Made by a program: the position numbers and the translations under genes
Notes under the pieces: generated by a model
The model's input: the letters and a program-made list of their open reading frames with translations, nothing else
Told to the model about the DNA's origin: nothing
Database searches by the model: none
Origin: Archegozetes longisetosus
Lineage: Eukaryota > Arthropoda > Arachnida > Sarcoptiformes > Trhypochthoniidae
Assembly: GCA_018873245.2 (NCBI GenBank)
Contig: JAEMBT020000009.1
Location: 11,349,112 to 11,413,111, forward strand
Length of the DNA: 64,000 nt
Direction of reading: 5' to 3'
Shown here: positions 23,625 to 34,992 of the stretch, piece after piece
Layout: each line of letters starts with the position of its first letter
How positions within the stretch are numbered: position 1 is the first letter of the stretch

Positions 23625-25045
23625 TTAGTCATCATCAGAATTTGGAGCGTTATTAACTTGAATAACAATATATTTTTCAATATTATCGGAAGTAAGATTG
23701 TATCTGCGATCGCTTAGAATACATTTATATTTAGAAAAAGATCTTTCAACCTCAACAGAAACCAAAGGAGCATACAATGTCTTTATTCTGTGCTCGACGT
23801 CACCCTTCGATTTGAATGTTTCCAGATCAGGATTTTTTAAAAGGGATTTCTCCAATTTTTCTGATGCATAGCCATCTAATTTCGCTCTAACAGAATTAAT
23901 AATATCCAATTGTTTAAGTATTTTAAGATTTCTATTTTCTAACTGCTTAATAGCTGTTGGAATAAACTTTAACTCGTGAATAGATACCAATTGGTTTTGA
24001 AGTGAAGGATTTTCTATTAATTTTTTAATCTCAACAATCGCCTTACTATCATTTTTAATACTTTAACAAATTCAGAAACTTTATTGAAATTATCAGTAAA
24101 ATAAATGGCCGAATTAAGCCATGAACCCCATCTTGTTATAATAGGCTTTGGGGTTAACGGCAAATTTGTCAGTTCCCGAAACAATTTTCGTCTTTTATTA
24201 GATTTTAAAAGTATTTTTTTCATTCCAGTAATAGATAAATCTAACTCATAATCATTATCTTTTATGGCACAACAAACTCTATTCAATGCATGAGCTAAGC
24301 ATGTAATATGATGGGCATTAGTGAAAGTTTGTTTTAAAGAATCGATAGCTTTTAAAATATACTTTGCCTAATCTCTCACTATAAGCAAAACTTTTTCAAA
24401 TTCAATATTTCCGTTCCATAATATATTGCAGGCCTTAATAAATGATTGCGATACTGTTGAACTATTTGTTTCTTCAATTTCTTTGCAATACAATAACATT
24501 GGATTATGAGGACTTCCGTCCAGAATCCCAACAATTATATTAATGATATATCGATTACGCGAATCTGTTGTTTCGTCGATTATAAAATAAACAAAATTAT
24601 CGCCAACTTTTCTCTTAATTTCTTCAATAGTTTCTTCATATAAATGTGTAACGCAATACTTTCGTAATGTGCTTTCATCCGGAATAGATTTACCACTAAT
24701 TTCTTCGAGAAGTCCTTTAAAAAGTGGAACATTTAATTTCTTTAAAGGGATGTTAGACCCAATTAACGCTTTCGCCAATTTTAGGTTAAATTGATTTTGT
24801 TTTGCAGATTTTTGTTCGGCTGATTTAAATGATTCGCTCAACAACGATTGTTTTGATTTTAATAATAAATTTTGTTGATGTTTATTAGAGCCTACGTGTT
24901 GATCGACTCTATTTTTTTACGTGTTTTCGATCAAATCTAATATTTTCTGAACATACTGTACAAATAATTTGATGGCCTTCTTTTTAAATTCTTCCTTCCC
25001 TTTAATTGCATCACTAATTAATTGTGTTATTGTCTTTTTAGACAT
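23625..25045 (-). pseudogene. hAT transposase with BED-like finger, degenerate
   Basis: Reading on the minus strand from an ATG at 25045, there are remnants of a C-x2-C BED-type zinc finger near 24960 and an N-terminal helical part with FVYFIIDETTDSRN (the hAT catalytic Asp region) near 24600. A segment ending in HITCLAHALNRV follows at about 24290, then TRWGSWL near 24130. At 23700 comes the C-terminal dimerisation signature VEVERSFSKYK, followed by a short acidic tail. The order and motifs are those of arthropod hAT transposases. Breaks are frameshifts in the finger (about 24900), an in-frame TAG near 24368 and a frameshift near 24040. It is therefore inactive. Confidence 0.8.
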
Positions 25046-25650
25046 TTTAATTTATTTAAGAATATGAGATAAACGAAAGTCAACGACATATTTTGTTCAA
25101 TGAAATGATACTTTTGTTTATTTATTAATCTTATAGGGGGAGGAAAATTTAAAACCATATAATGAGTAACTTTTTTGGTTATTTTTATGTAAAGTATTTA
25201 AAAAGTTTTTCTATTAGGGAAGAAAATAGGCAATTAGGGAAAATAGGGAAATACAATGAAATTTGTTCGTTTTAGGGAAATTAGGGAAAATAAAGTGCGT
25301 CTAAAGTAGTCTTACTATCGGTAATAGTCATATTTATAAGCGTTTCCCTATCTTTAGAAGCAGCAAAAAATACAGGGATTTCATTAAGAATCCGCTCTTT
25401 AATCATTATATATCAATACAATGAAAAAGTCAAAAAATTATTGAGTGAAAATTTAAGCTGTTATTTGCTGGATAACACCTTAGTATTGTTATATTAATAA
25501 TTCAAATTAAATGAATAAAACGTCAACTATTCTAATATATTTGTGTCTAATGTATTCAATTTTTAGCAAAAATAATGAATAAAACAGATATGGTGGTAGA
25601 TATAATAAATGAAAAATTATTTTCATAATATTATGATTATGCGAATGATC
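25046..25650. other. hAT 3' flank with TTAGGGAA motifs
   Basis: 25200-25290 holds several TTAGGGAA or TAGGGAAA motifs, and the same motif recurs at 23500-23540 on the other side of the hAT gene in direct orientation. They may be subterminal transposase-binding repeats. Element ends and target duplication could not be fixed. Nothing else was found. Confidence 0.35.
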
Positions 25651-25654
25651 AATA

Positions 25655-26200
25655 ATACGGGATGTGTCAGAAAATTCCGGATTTAACTTTTACAGTATTT
25701 TTAAGAAATCTGTCTATTTATTTCATATTACTAATAAGTAATCCTTAGAGGAATGCATTTTATGATCATATGGTTATTTTTTTTTTAATTAACTTGGTGT
25801 ACAATTTGCGACATTTACAATTGAGCATAAGGTGTTGGTTGTAAAAAATTATCAAGGTAAGAATGGTGGATTAAAACGGCCCCTTACTCCCCCGATTAAA
25901 ACCCATGCGATTTCTTTCTTTGGGGTATATTGAAGAATGCGCATATCGATCTAACCCGCGAACGCTTCGACAGTTAGAGGAATCGGTTGCAAGAGAAACT
26001 AACAGTATTCAAACTTCGACACTCCAGCCAGTTATCGACAGTTTTGATTGAAGATTGCGTCACGTGATCACCAACAATGGTTTTCATTTTGAAAATAAAT
26101 CGCAGCTATTCTACTTTGATTAGATATAAGTTTGATTATATATTTTGCATTTTTTAAAATAAAAACAAATTAAATGCGACATGTTTTCTAACAGACTCTG
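25655..26200 (+). mobile_element. Tc3/mariner-like transposase fossil
   Basis: The plus strand at about 25890-26050 reads as the C-terminal part of a Tc3-like transposase: a degenerate SPDL-N-P-x-x-F box, then RTLRQLEESVARE, then TLQPVIDSF. Non-coding tails follow. A frameshift near 25905 and the absence of the first two thirds show it is dead. A homologous fossil lies at 48060-48440 in the second copy of the segmental duplication. Confidence 0.6.
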
Positions 26201-29200
26201 TATATTATTATTTATGATAACAGATTTTAGATATGAAAAGACTGCAACTGATACAGTTTATACTCAGTTATCTGATTTTTCGTATTTTATTCAAAATAAC
26301 GGCTCAAAATTTAATTATTAACTTGTAATTTTCATCATATCATTCAATAGACAAAATAGGATTTAAATCAATTTATAAATAGTTATGATTTTCATAGTAT
26401 TCAGTTGGACAGACTAGTGTTTCCATGCGTAGCATAAATGTGTTATCTATCAATCACCTACTCAATATTACATTCAGTTATATTTGTTTACAATAAATAT
26501 GTGATCAATTATTATTGAATTAATTCGGTTTTAAAATGCGTGATATTATTATATCAAAATTAATTTATATTTCAAAATGTGACATACATAAAAACAGTTG
26601 TGTCTAATCAATAATGGAATTAAACTAATATTAATCTCTCAAATTTAATAACTCAAATGAAGGGAAAAAATTCAAAATTTGCAAAAATTTGCATGAATTA
26701 AAGCCTAACTTTCGGCTCAAATTACTCAGTTCAATATTCGTTTATAAGTCGTTTCTTCTCATTGCTACACATAAAACAAAAGGAATTTACAGTACTTAAT
26801 AAATCAAATAAAAACTTTCAATATATACTATACTCGATCCCTTGAGTGCGGCACAAACAAACCGCAAACGAATCAAAATACTACAAAATCGAATATATTA
26901 ACAGCCAAATACTAACATTTGATTCCTCACTTTGAAGTAAACTTATTTAGCTTTCCGTTCCGTTCGAACCTAACAATAGACGAATTTATAATACCTCTAA
27001 TAATTTCAGCTACAGGATAATAAACAACTACAACGAGTATAACAGCAATTATAAAAATAGATATAATATTAAAATGAACATTATATTAATGGAAACTAAC
27101 GATTTCAAACATATTCTCTGATCAATACAATGATACTTCTATAGTTTTCAGCATAAAGATCATAGTCAAAGACGTAATCTATAAATAGTAAAATAGTCTT
27201 AAAATCCATATTATATTATAAATCGGTTCTTACCTCATATCCACGAAAGTGGTTTATAACAAATAGTTTCCAACAATAGAATCCAATTTTCTTTTGACTC
27301 AATCTCTCAATGAATGACGACAACTTAAAAATGATTAAAATCATCATTTATTTAATGAGTAACTGTTTGATTTTTGTAACTTTTACAAACCTTGAAGTAT
27401 ATGGCATTAGTTAAGGACAACTTGTTGGGTGTGAACACGATTCCCAATAATATATAATAGGTTTTATTAGTTTCATAATAGACAGAAGAGGCACGACTTA
27501 TCATTAATATAAGAGGGAATATGAAACAAAGAGAACCATAAATGAAAGTCAATTTCATTATTAAAATAGTATTCGAGAAGATGCCAAGGAACATGAATAT
27601 GTCAATTATGATAGAGTATGTTAGCCAAGCCCAGAATAAATATTTCGACCAAAAGTCTTTGTTAAACGAATCGATTTCCAAACAGTTTATCTCCAAAGTC
27701 TTCATTATAGCCATAGCTTTTCTGTTCGTTAGTTTTGATTGGTTTTTGGCAAAAATCTTAATTTTGTCATTCAGTTCTTTAGCTTTAATTGACAGATAAT
27801 AACAAATGAGGTAAAAGTAGACAATATGATACATAATAATCGAGCAGACGTGATAACCAACAGAAACGAAGATCAAATTCAGAGGAAAGATATAGAAAAT
27901 GAATTGAGTAAGAGAGCAGTTGAAAAAGATCGGCAAATTTAAACCAATCAAAGCAACTATTATGACTAGCGGTGTTGAGAAATTATTGCAAATATATAAT
28001 ATTCGTCTCGCTGTTTTCATGAACTTGTATATTTGGACTTTATTTAAAAGTCCAATATTTAGCGGTGAAGCGAATCCGGATATCATCTCAAATGGTTTCA
28101 AATAGGTTGGGAATTCATTATTCTTGTAATTTCTATAATGAATCCATTGTGTAATCAATGTTAAGAAAAGTATTATTATGACTAAGATATTAAAATGAAT
28201 TCTTGCGTTAATAAAGTATGAAAAGTCGGCAATTATTAAGAAATATTCAGGATCTTTTTCTGGTAATAGTAAACAGATAATAGATCTGACCAAAGTTATC
28301 AAATTGATTATAGTGATCAATAATGGATTGTTAAATCTGCTCCTTTTATTCGATCCGTTGTGGAAAAGAGATAAACCGATGAGATACAAGTGAGATCCGG
28401 CAGAAGTATCCAACAATTCTGACGGTAATATTTGTGAAGGATCGAAATTGCTTTTTATTTTCAATGCCATTCACTTTTCAATATTAATAACTTTTATCAA
28501 ATTTTAAAAATATATAAATATAATTATCGAAGTGCTCTGAAATGATATCAAAAAGACCTTAAGTTTTGTTATTTTATAGATATTCATTCAATAATTTCAT
28601 GATAAGAGCTAATCAATTTTATAAGAATAGGTAACTGTAGAAGTCTTCATTTTAATGAAGCTTTTTATGAAATAAGTATTATGTTTAAAAATGATAAGGT
28701 ATTCATTCCTGCTTGAAGTGGCTTTATTACGAAGCCTCAAACTGTTAGAAGTCGTACATAACTAAACACTTTCAATTACTACAATTGAATTCAAATTGAG
28801 TAAATTATAACACAAAATTATTATGAGAAAATCTTCTACATATCTTTTAGATCCCATAGCATTGATGCGCTGCTTGCAAAGTATTAATAGTATATTACTG
28901 TATCTATCATCTAAGGACTGTGACTCCAAAATTTTTCCCATAAACAAGTAACATTTATTAATATACAGAATAAGTCATTTAAGGTATCAGTTTCATTATT
29001 TGAGCTTTTAATGAGGAAAAAATTTGGGGTCACACAGTTCTTAGATGATACACACTGTATATATGAGCACATGAATACTATATGGTCTAAAGATGTATAA
29101 AAGCTGACTTCACAAACTTTTCTCCTAAAAAATATGAATTTTTAATTCAATTGTAGTAACAAAACGCACTTGTTTTTGTACGGCTTCTAACATTTTGAGG

Positions 29201-29460
29201 GTCCGAATATCAATAAAAACCAATCTAAGCAGGAGTGAACACCATATAGTATTTTAAGCATATAATCCTCATTTTACAAAGACATTTCATTAAAATTGAG
29301 ACTTCTACAGCTGCTTACTATGCTTTGCTAGATAAAAAGTTATCTCAACAAAACGCACGAAAGGTCCATTAATCACCTCATTCACCAAAGTCCAAAATTT
29401 AAACTTATATACGATACGAACGTGAATATGAGCGTATTTATATCTAAATATTATTTATAA
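25985..29460. repeat. Segmental duplication, copy 1
   Basis: Collinear with 48205-48960 joined to 51423-54785, covering the Tc3-like fossil, the receptor gene and both flanks (for example TTTAGATATGAAAAGACTGC at 26227 and 48934). Identity is highest over the receptor exons and lower in the flanks. Confidence 0.85.
27122..28470 (-). CDS. Gustatory-receptor-like seven-transmembrane protein 1
   Basis: Three exons: 28470-27391, 27323-27234 and 27178-27122 (1227 bases, 408 residues). Donors are AAG|GTTTGT and GAG|GTAAGA; acceptors are TTTTTAAG and TTTATAG; both introns are phase 0. Exon 1 encodes six hydrophobic helices and a long basic loop near residues 235-255. Exon 2 (30 residues) contains IERLSQKK-x-GFYCWKLFVIN, which matches the last intracellular loop and start of TM7 in arthropod gustatory receptors. 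Exon 3 encodes the end of TM7 and a very short tail. The exon phases, and the same structure in the paralogue at 52412-53761, make the model secure. These proteins are chemosensory ion channels of the plasma membrane; the ligand is unknown. An open frame continuing past the exon 1 donor to 27352 is an intron read-through. Confidence 0.8.
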
Positions 29461-31926
29461 TCATCTATATCATTGAAAGCCAGGTCGTTATCATTATTTT
29501 CAAATCCATTCGCCGCTTCTTCTAAGCTTACATCCATTTCGAGTGTTTCTAATAATTAACTATTAAACAAAAGATTTTCTAGTATTACAAAATTACGCTT
29601 ATTTTTGAACTTACAGTCACTTAATTTTCATTTCATGTAATGTCTGACGAAAACTGAATTCTGATATACTAAATGTATGATATTTCTATGAATCAATGGA
29701 AGTTATCTAAGTACTAATATTACTTTACATAAGAACAAAAGATCCACTATTTTTTGTTCTTTATTGCATTTGTTGCAAATTCAAACTTTTCTCATAGAAA
29801 TAACTATTAAGTTGCTCATAAATAGAATTTTAATTTTATGAAATGTTTAATGATCAGAATATTATGAATTCGGATATCGTTTTTTAATTCAAAGATAAAA
29901 TTAAAAGTTCTATTTTCATAATTTTTTAGGAGTTAGGTATAAGTTTAGTTCAAATGTTCAATTATATTTTCTAGAAACCTCAATTAAATTAGTGATCGAT
30001 ACTTTATTCTATTATTTTAATACTTAAAGCGTTCATGAAATAGATTCGATTCTCTATAGTTCAAGGGTAAAAGTGAAAATGTACTCCTTGCCTAACTTTT
30101 GGAACCGTAAAGATTATAAAAATTAAACGATTAGGTAATACCAAAGACTATTATTTAATATTTAGTCATCTAGCCCTTTATGAGGACAAGCTTCTATGTG
30201 AGAAACCTTTTTCAAAACTGAACAGAATTTGCGCTTTTTAAAGATTAAATGCTAACTAGACAAAAAGTGCTTTTATAAAAACCTTTATTTAGTCTTATAA
30301 AATGATACTAATCTTGAGTATGAAAAACCTCTGATTACAGTCCTTTTCAAGTCTTTCATGCCATTCGATTTTTTTAATAAATTTAGAACAGAATTAGATT
30401 ATTTTATGAAATTTTGTAATAATACATAAAATATGAAGCTATAACAGAAAATTTATCAATTTTCGAGTTGCACTCATTGGTGCCTGAACAATATTAATTA
30501 AATCTAATACTTACTTGTTAGTAGAACCTCCTTTGCTAATAATAGTCTCAAATGTAGGTCCTAGGAATGCCTTATTTTACAGTAAACGTAACCATTATTG
30601 GAATCACTTTAAAGTATCGAAAATCCTGTTTCCAAACTATCTAGAGAAAATATCCCAATTTTCTAAACTCAAAATAAGCGAAATATTCAAATATCAAATA
30701 GATTAAAATTGAACATTAATTTAATAAATGAGCTTAATTTCTAGTAATAAAACGTGTTTTAACTATTATCAAATTGCAGAGAAATTCCAGCAGATTAAGA
30801 GATTAGCAGACTCAGAGTCTTAAAGATCATAATAACTTTAAAGATTTTCATTCATTAGCAGATATTCTTCCGTAAAAGATTTTCTATTCTTAAAAGTTTT
30901 GTAGAATAAATTATGGATGATTTAGTTCACTTAACTAAAAATAATTGCAGTTCTGTATTTTCAGTTCACAATAATTTGATGTTTTATAAAATCGAGTCTA
31001 CAACAATAAAGACTATATAAGTGCAAGACTAAAGAATTTAAAGCAAGATTGAGCCCAGTTCATAATGAATATGTCGATCATTCTAATGAATACAATTCAA
31101 TATTACAATTTTTATTATCAATCCATTGGTTTGTTAATAAAAATTTGAAAGCAGTATCCCTGTAAAAATAAATAGTTTTTAACGCGTTACTAGGGCTTCA
31201 AAATAGGATTTTCGAAACTTCAAAGTGTAATCGCCATTGTTTTGACCTTTCGATAAGGAGTCATCAAGAGATCGAAAGCGCCACATCTTTTCTCAGTCAA
31301 TACACAAATGTCAGACTGAAGAAATGAAGCCATCAAACAGTTCTAGTACATATTTTCATTAATCCATCGAATGGTAGTAAAGATTAATAAATTGTGAATG
31401 CGAGAAATTTTTATTTGCATTTAAATATGTCAAAAGAATTGTAAAAAGAAAATTTCTGGAAAATTTTTTTAAATATTTCTGAAGCATATGTGAACCTCAG
31501 GTAGTGAGTATTTCTAAAAACTTTCTTAAGAAACTCTTTTGGAATACTTCTAGAAAGTTTATAAAATTTTTCAAACACTACACATCTTTGTTTAAAGTTT
31601 GAACTGAAGTGCAGCCTCAAGTTTGGTCCTTTTTCTACGACCTCTGACTATAAAAACTTTATAGTTCGAGTTTGAAAACGAAAATATTTATCACGACAGT
31701 TAATGTCAATCCGTCAATATGGGTTCAGAAATACTTGAGTATCAATCAGTTAGAACTGGACGTTGATAAATAATTAGCCACTGCTCGAATCTTTATTTGA
31801 TAGCATGTTTGAGCTAAAATTCAGAGCTTGAAATCGTACCTCTTCTACTTTTCTTTAAAATTTTTGGTATAAAAATAAAGCCACGACAAATATATAAATC
31901 ATGTTAGTGTTTTTATTTTCTACATG
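29461..31926. other. No supported gene
   Basis: 2.4 kb of AT-rich sequence. The open frames at 30515-30706 and 31411-31620 show no domain, splice consensus or paralogue. Confidence 0.45.
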
Positions 31927-32079
31927 TTGAGTGTGTTTGCTCTCATAATTATTACATGCCGCCAAAAGTCATTGCCAACTTTTGCACACGACACAATGGT
32001 AAAGTTGGAAAAGACTTTTAGCGGCACGTTATAATTTGAGAGAAAAGCTACACTTCAGGCAAACACAATCAACAAGTAC
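31927..32079. repeat. Short imperfect palindrome (MITE-like)
   Basis: TGAGTGTGTTTGCTCTCA at the left pairs with an inverted GCAAACACAATCAAC-type end at the right. The inner GCCGCCAAAAGTC and GACTTTTAGCGGC also pair. It is non-coding. Confidence 0.55.
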
Positions 32080-32264
32080 GGCCACAATATCATTACTAAA
32101 GAACAAGAGTCTCAGTTTAAACATAAAAAATTTCAGAGCAAAAATTGCATAGATTTTTATTAATAATGCCAAAGGTACAAAAATTCCGACAGATCTGGCT
32201 TATTTTGAAGCACAATTCACCTCTGCTTTTCAGTCAGTCTTTCCATGTGTCGCAAGGTTTAGCG

Positions 32265-33022
32265 TCAAAATTACGCGGCAAAAATAACGCCAAATCAAAA
32301 CAACACCAACGAAAATTACACAACAATAATAATTTTTATAGATTTTTAAAGCATTTTTAATAAGATGTATTGCTTGCAATATTGGTATTAATTTATATTA
32401 CGCGAGTAATTTCACATATCTTTAACCTATAAATTTAAATTGTAATCCTTACGACAAAAAAATCCATGGCATATTTTAAGAATTAATTTTTCCGATCTAA
32501 ATCCGATTCAACACTTGTGAGGAATAAAATAAGATATTGTTGAGAAGGAAGAACCGAAAAAATTTTAACTGTGGGTCGCGAAAATAAACAAAATATGAGA
32601 CAATTTATAATTAGAGGTATAGGAGTCATTTAACAAAAGTACGAAAGAACGAATTGAAAAGCGTATAGCCGCAGAGGAAAATTGAACTCAATTGTTATTT
32701 CTTTATAATTGTAATAATTAGAATCAAATGCTTTCTTGTGATAAATTTGAGGTTAAAATATTGTAATTTTCATTAAAACCTTTACGCTTACTTTTTCCAG
32801 ATTTTTTGTCGCGAGGTATATTTACAATACTCATTATTTTTACATATTTATGTTAAACATTAATGTGTGCGATATTTTTATAACTTTCAATAAACTAGGA
32901 GATCATACTCATGTATAAATTATATTTAAATACTATTTTGTTGCGCTATTTTTGCTAGCATCATTTTGTATTGGCGTTATTTTTACCGGCGTTATTTTTG
33001 CTGCGTTATTTTGACGCGATAC
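32265..33022 (+). mobile_element. Tc1-like transposon fossil with GGCGTTATTTTTGC ends
   Basis: The ends share inverted GCGTCAAAATTACGCGGCAA-type sequence, and the right side repeats the GGCGTTATTTTT unit. At about 32500-32690 the plus strand, in shifting frames, reads like the Tc1 C-terminus: a D-L-N-P-I-x-H box, then DIVEKEEPK, and a final KERIEKRIAAE stretch. Stops and frameshifts are frequent. Another open segment, at 32145-32345, lies over the left end. Confidence 0.45.
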
Positions 33023-33410
33023 GGTGTCTCAATATTTCGATTTCAACTGGAAAAATGCATGAATATTATTATGCAAATAACAAATCTTGTATGATCTGAA
33101 ACAAATTCAAGGAAAATATTAATCCTAAAAGAAATTATGTGATAGTATTGATGAATTTAGGACTTAAGAAATTTGAAAAATAAATCAATTCAAGTCAAAT
33201 TTCAAAATTACATTAATATTATGCAACTATAAACCAATAAATTCTTAATAAAAGTCTTTTATTGATCGACTGGGTCTTTCTAACAGTTTTGTCGATTAAA
33301 TTTGTGTGAAGACAATCATTGGCTTTAAGTATAGAATTAAACCTAAGAAGAACACAATCTTCAGAATCTTATAAAATCATATTTACTTGTATAGAAAATA
33401 CGAACAAATT

Positions 33411-34814
33411 TGAAAGACAAAGGCGGTAGATGAAAAAACATGTAGCAATTTTAATTTTAATTTGCCCAGATATAAAGCATATAAAATGATATATAATTAA
33501 GCAAAAATTTTAAAAATCGGCGCATTATTTAAAAAGTTATGGACAAATAAAATATTATGGAAATTCTTACAGTTTGACAATATATACATACTATAAGACA
33601 TATATACAACAAAAGTATGAGTTTTAATCTATTGTTGGTAACATTGTAGAGATATCAGGGTAAATTGTAAGGTGCTCAACACGATTTTCAATGTGATCTT
33701 GGTCACGCTGGTCACTGTCAAGCTTTTCATTATCATGATGGTCAATATCACGATGGTCACTATCATAATGGTCACTATCAATAATAGTATCAGAACTGTC
33801 ATAGTTGGCATTCATACGACAATTATCACTATCACTGCTGGCGCTACTTTCATTGGGAACAAATTGTGAATAAATTGTATCAACTGTAATTGTTGGTTTT
33901 TTTGTTGGGGCATAGCGTTGATTACTTAAACGTGAACTTGTATTAGCAGAGCTAGCGTGTGATGAGCTGGGAAGGGATGTGCTGGCAGTGGATGTGGTGG
34001 CAGTAGAAGTGCTGGCAATAGGTAGTGTACTATGGGATGTGCTAGAGTTATCCGGGGAATTTAAACTTAATAATGATGGATACAAATTAGTTGTAATAGG
34101 TAGTGACACGTTCACATTTGAAGTATTATCACCTTTGAACTTTTTAGCAAAGTTTCTACAATTTCCACAAATTAAATCACCTTTGTTAATCAGTGTTGAA
34201 TCCATTGATTTTCTTTTATTTGTTAATATTATCGGCTTCACAGTATTTAATTTAGTCACTAAATCATTTTCGTTGACGCGTCTTACATCACGTCTTATAA
34301 TACTATCCAACCGGACAGTGCAACAAGCACAATATTTATATCTAAAATTAGGTAAATGTGACATTTGTTCGGACATTTCTATTTTTATAAGTTGTACTTG
34401 TTACCAAAAGAAACCCAAAGCAGACTCTTCAAAAATTAAAACTAGACTATTAGTGCTTTAATTTAACACCAAGAAACGTTTGGGTTTTTATTGGTATCAT
34501 ATGACAATAGTCATTTGAAATTTACAAACACAATTTTCCGTTACTAAAAAATTATTTATATAAACATTTTAATGTGTTCTTAAAAGCTGTTAATTATAGT
34601 TATAATTTGGTGAAGATAGAATTAAAATATCTCATTTCGTTATCCTGTAATATTAGTTTGAAATTTGACTCAAAAAATGATCTACCTCTAGTATCCTGTA
34701 ATAGCTTATATTACAATATATACATATTTATGCATCAATAACATCCTGTATTAGTATGGGAATGTTTATAATTAAATTGTCTAACATAATTTTCATATGC
34801 CGCCTTTGTCTTTC
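33411..34814. mobile_element. Terminal-inverted-repeat element carrying an unknown ORF
   Basis: TGAAAGACAAAGGCGG at 33411, followed by NNNATGAAAA, is repeated in inverse at 34814. Only three of about 25 bases differ. The 1404-base interval contains one substantial ORF (33624-34376, minus). No target-site duplication is obvious, so this could also be an inverted duplication rather than a transposon. Confidence 0.5.
33624..34376 (-). CDS. Uncharacterised protein with two CxxC pairs and Ser/Asp-rich tail
   Basis: A single 250-codon frame from ATG 34376. Residues 15-80 contain two Cys pairs (C-A-C-C and C-G-N-C) about 55 residues apart, which would form one zinc-binding domain, with an Arg/Lys-rich stretch between. 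Residues 95-160 are Ser/Thr/Ala-rich, low complexity. Residues 180-240 are strongly acidic with many D, H and S residues, including YDSSDTIIDS, nearly identical to a motif in the gag-like frame at the left end of the window. I do not recognise the family. The TIR-like sequences around it suggest it belongs to a mobile element. It could be a DNA-binding accessory protein or the first exon of a larger transposase. The overlapping plus-strand frame at 33979-34461 is a shadow. Confidence 0.5.
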   Translation of the reverse strand: MSEQMSHLPNFRYKYCACCTVRLDSIIRRDVRRVNENDLVTKLNTVKPIILTNKRKSMDSTLINKGDLICGNCRNFAKKFKGDNTSNVNVSLPITTNLYPSLLSLNSPDNSSTSHSTLPIASTSTATTSTASTSLPSSSHASSANTSSRLSNQRYAPTKKPTITVDTIYSQFVPNESSASSDSDNCRMNANYDSSDTIIDSDHYDSDHRDIDHHDNEKLDSDQRDQDHIENRVEHLTIYPDISTMLPTID

Positions 34815-34992
34815 ACTTAAGAAAGGATTAAAATAAATTTTAATAGGAAAAAATTTAATTGTTTGGACCATAGTCTAAGTTGCATCATCTTTTGGGTCAT
34901 GAATGTTAATTCGTGTCTTTTCATATAATTTTCAATACTTCATGGTTTTCAATTTTGATAAGAGTCGCCAAACTAATCATTAGTTCGTGAAA

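Noticed and set aside
27352..27390. Continuation of the receptor exon 1 frame to its stop
   Set aside because: A strong AAG|GTTTGT donor shared by both paralogues ends the exon first, and the following exons supply the family C-terminus.
33979..34461. 160-codon plus-strand frame
   Set aside because: Antisense shadow of the Ser-rich minus-strand ORF at 33624-34376; its composition is explained by the codon usage of that ORF.
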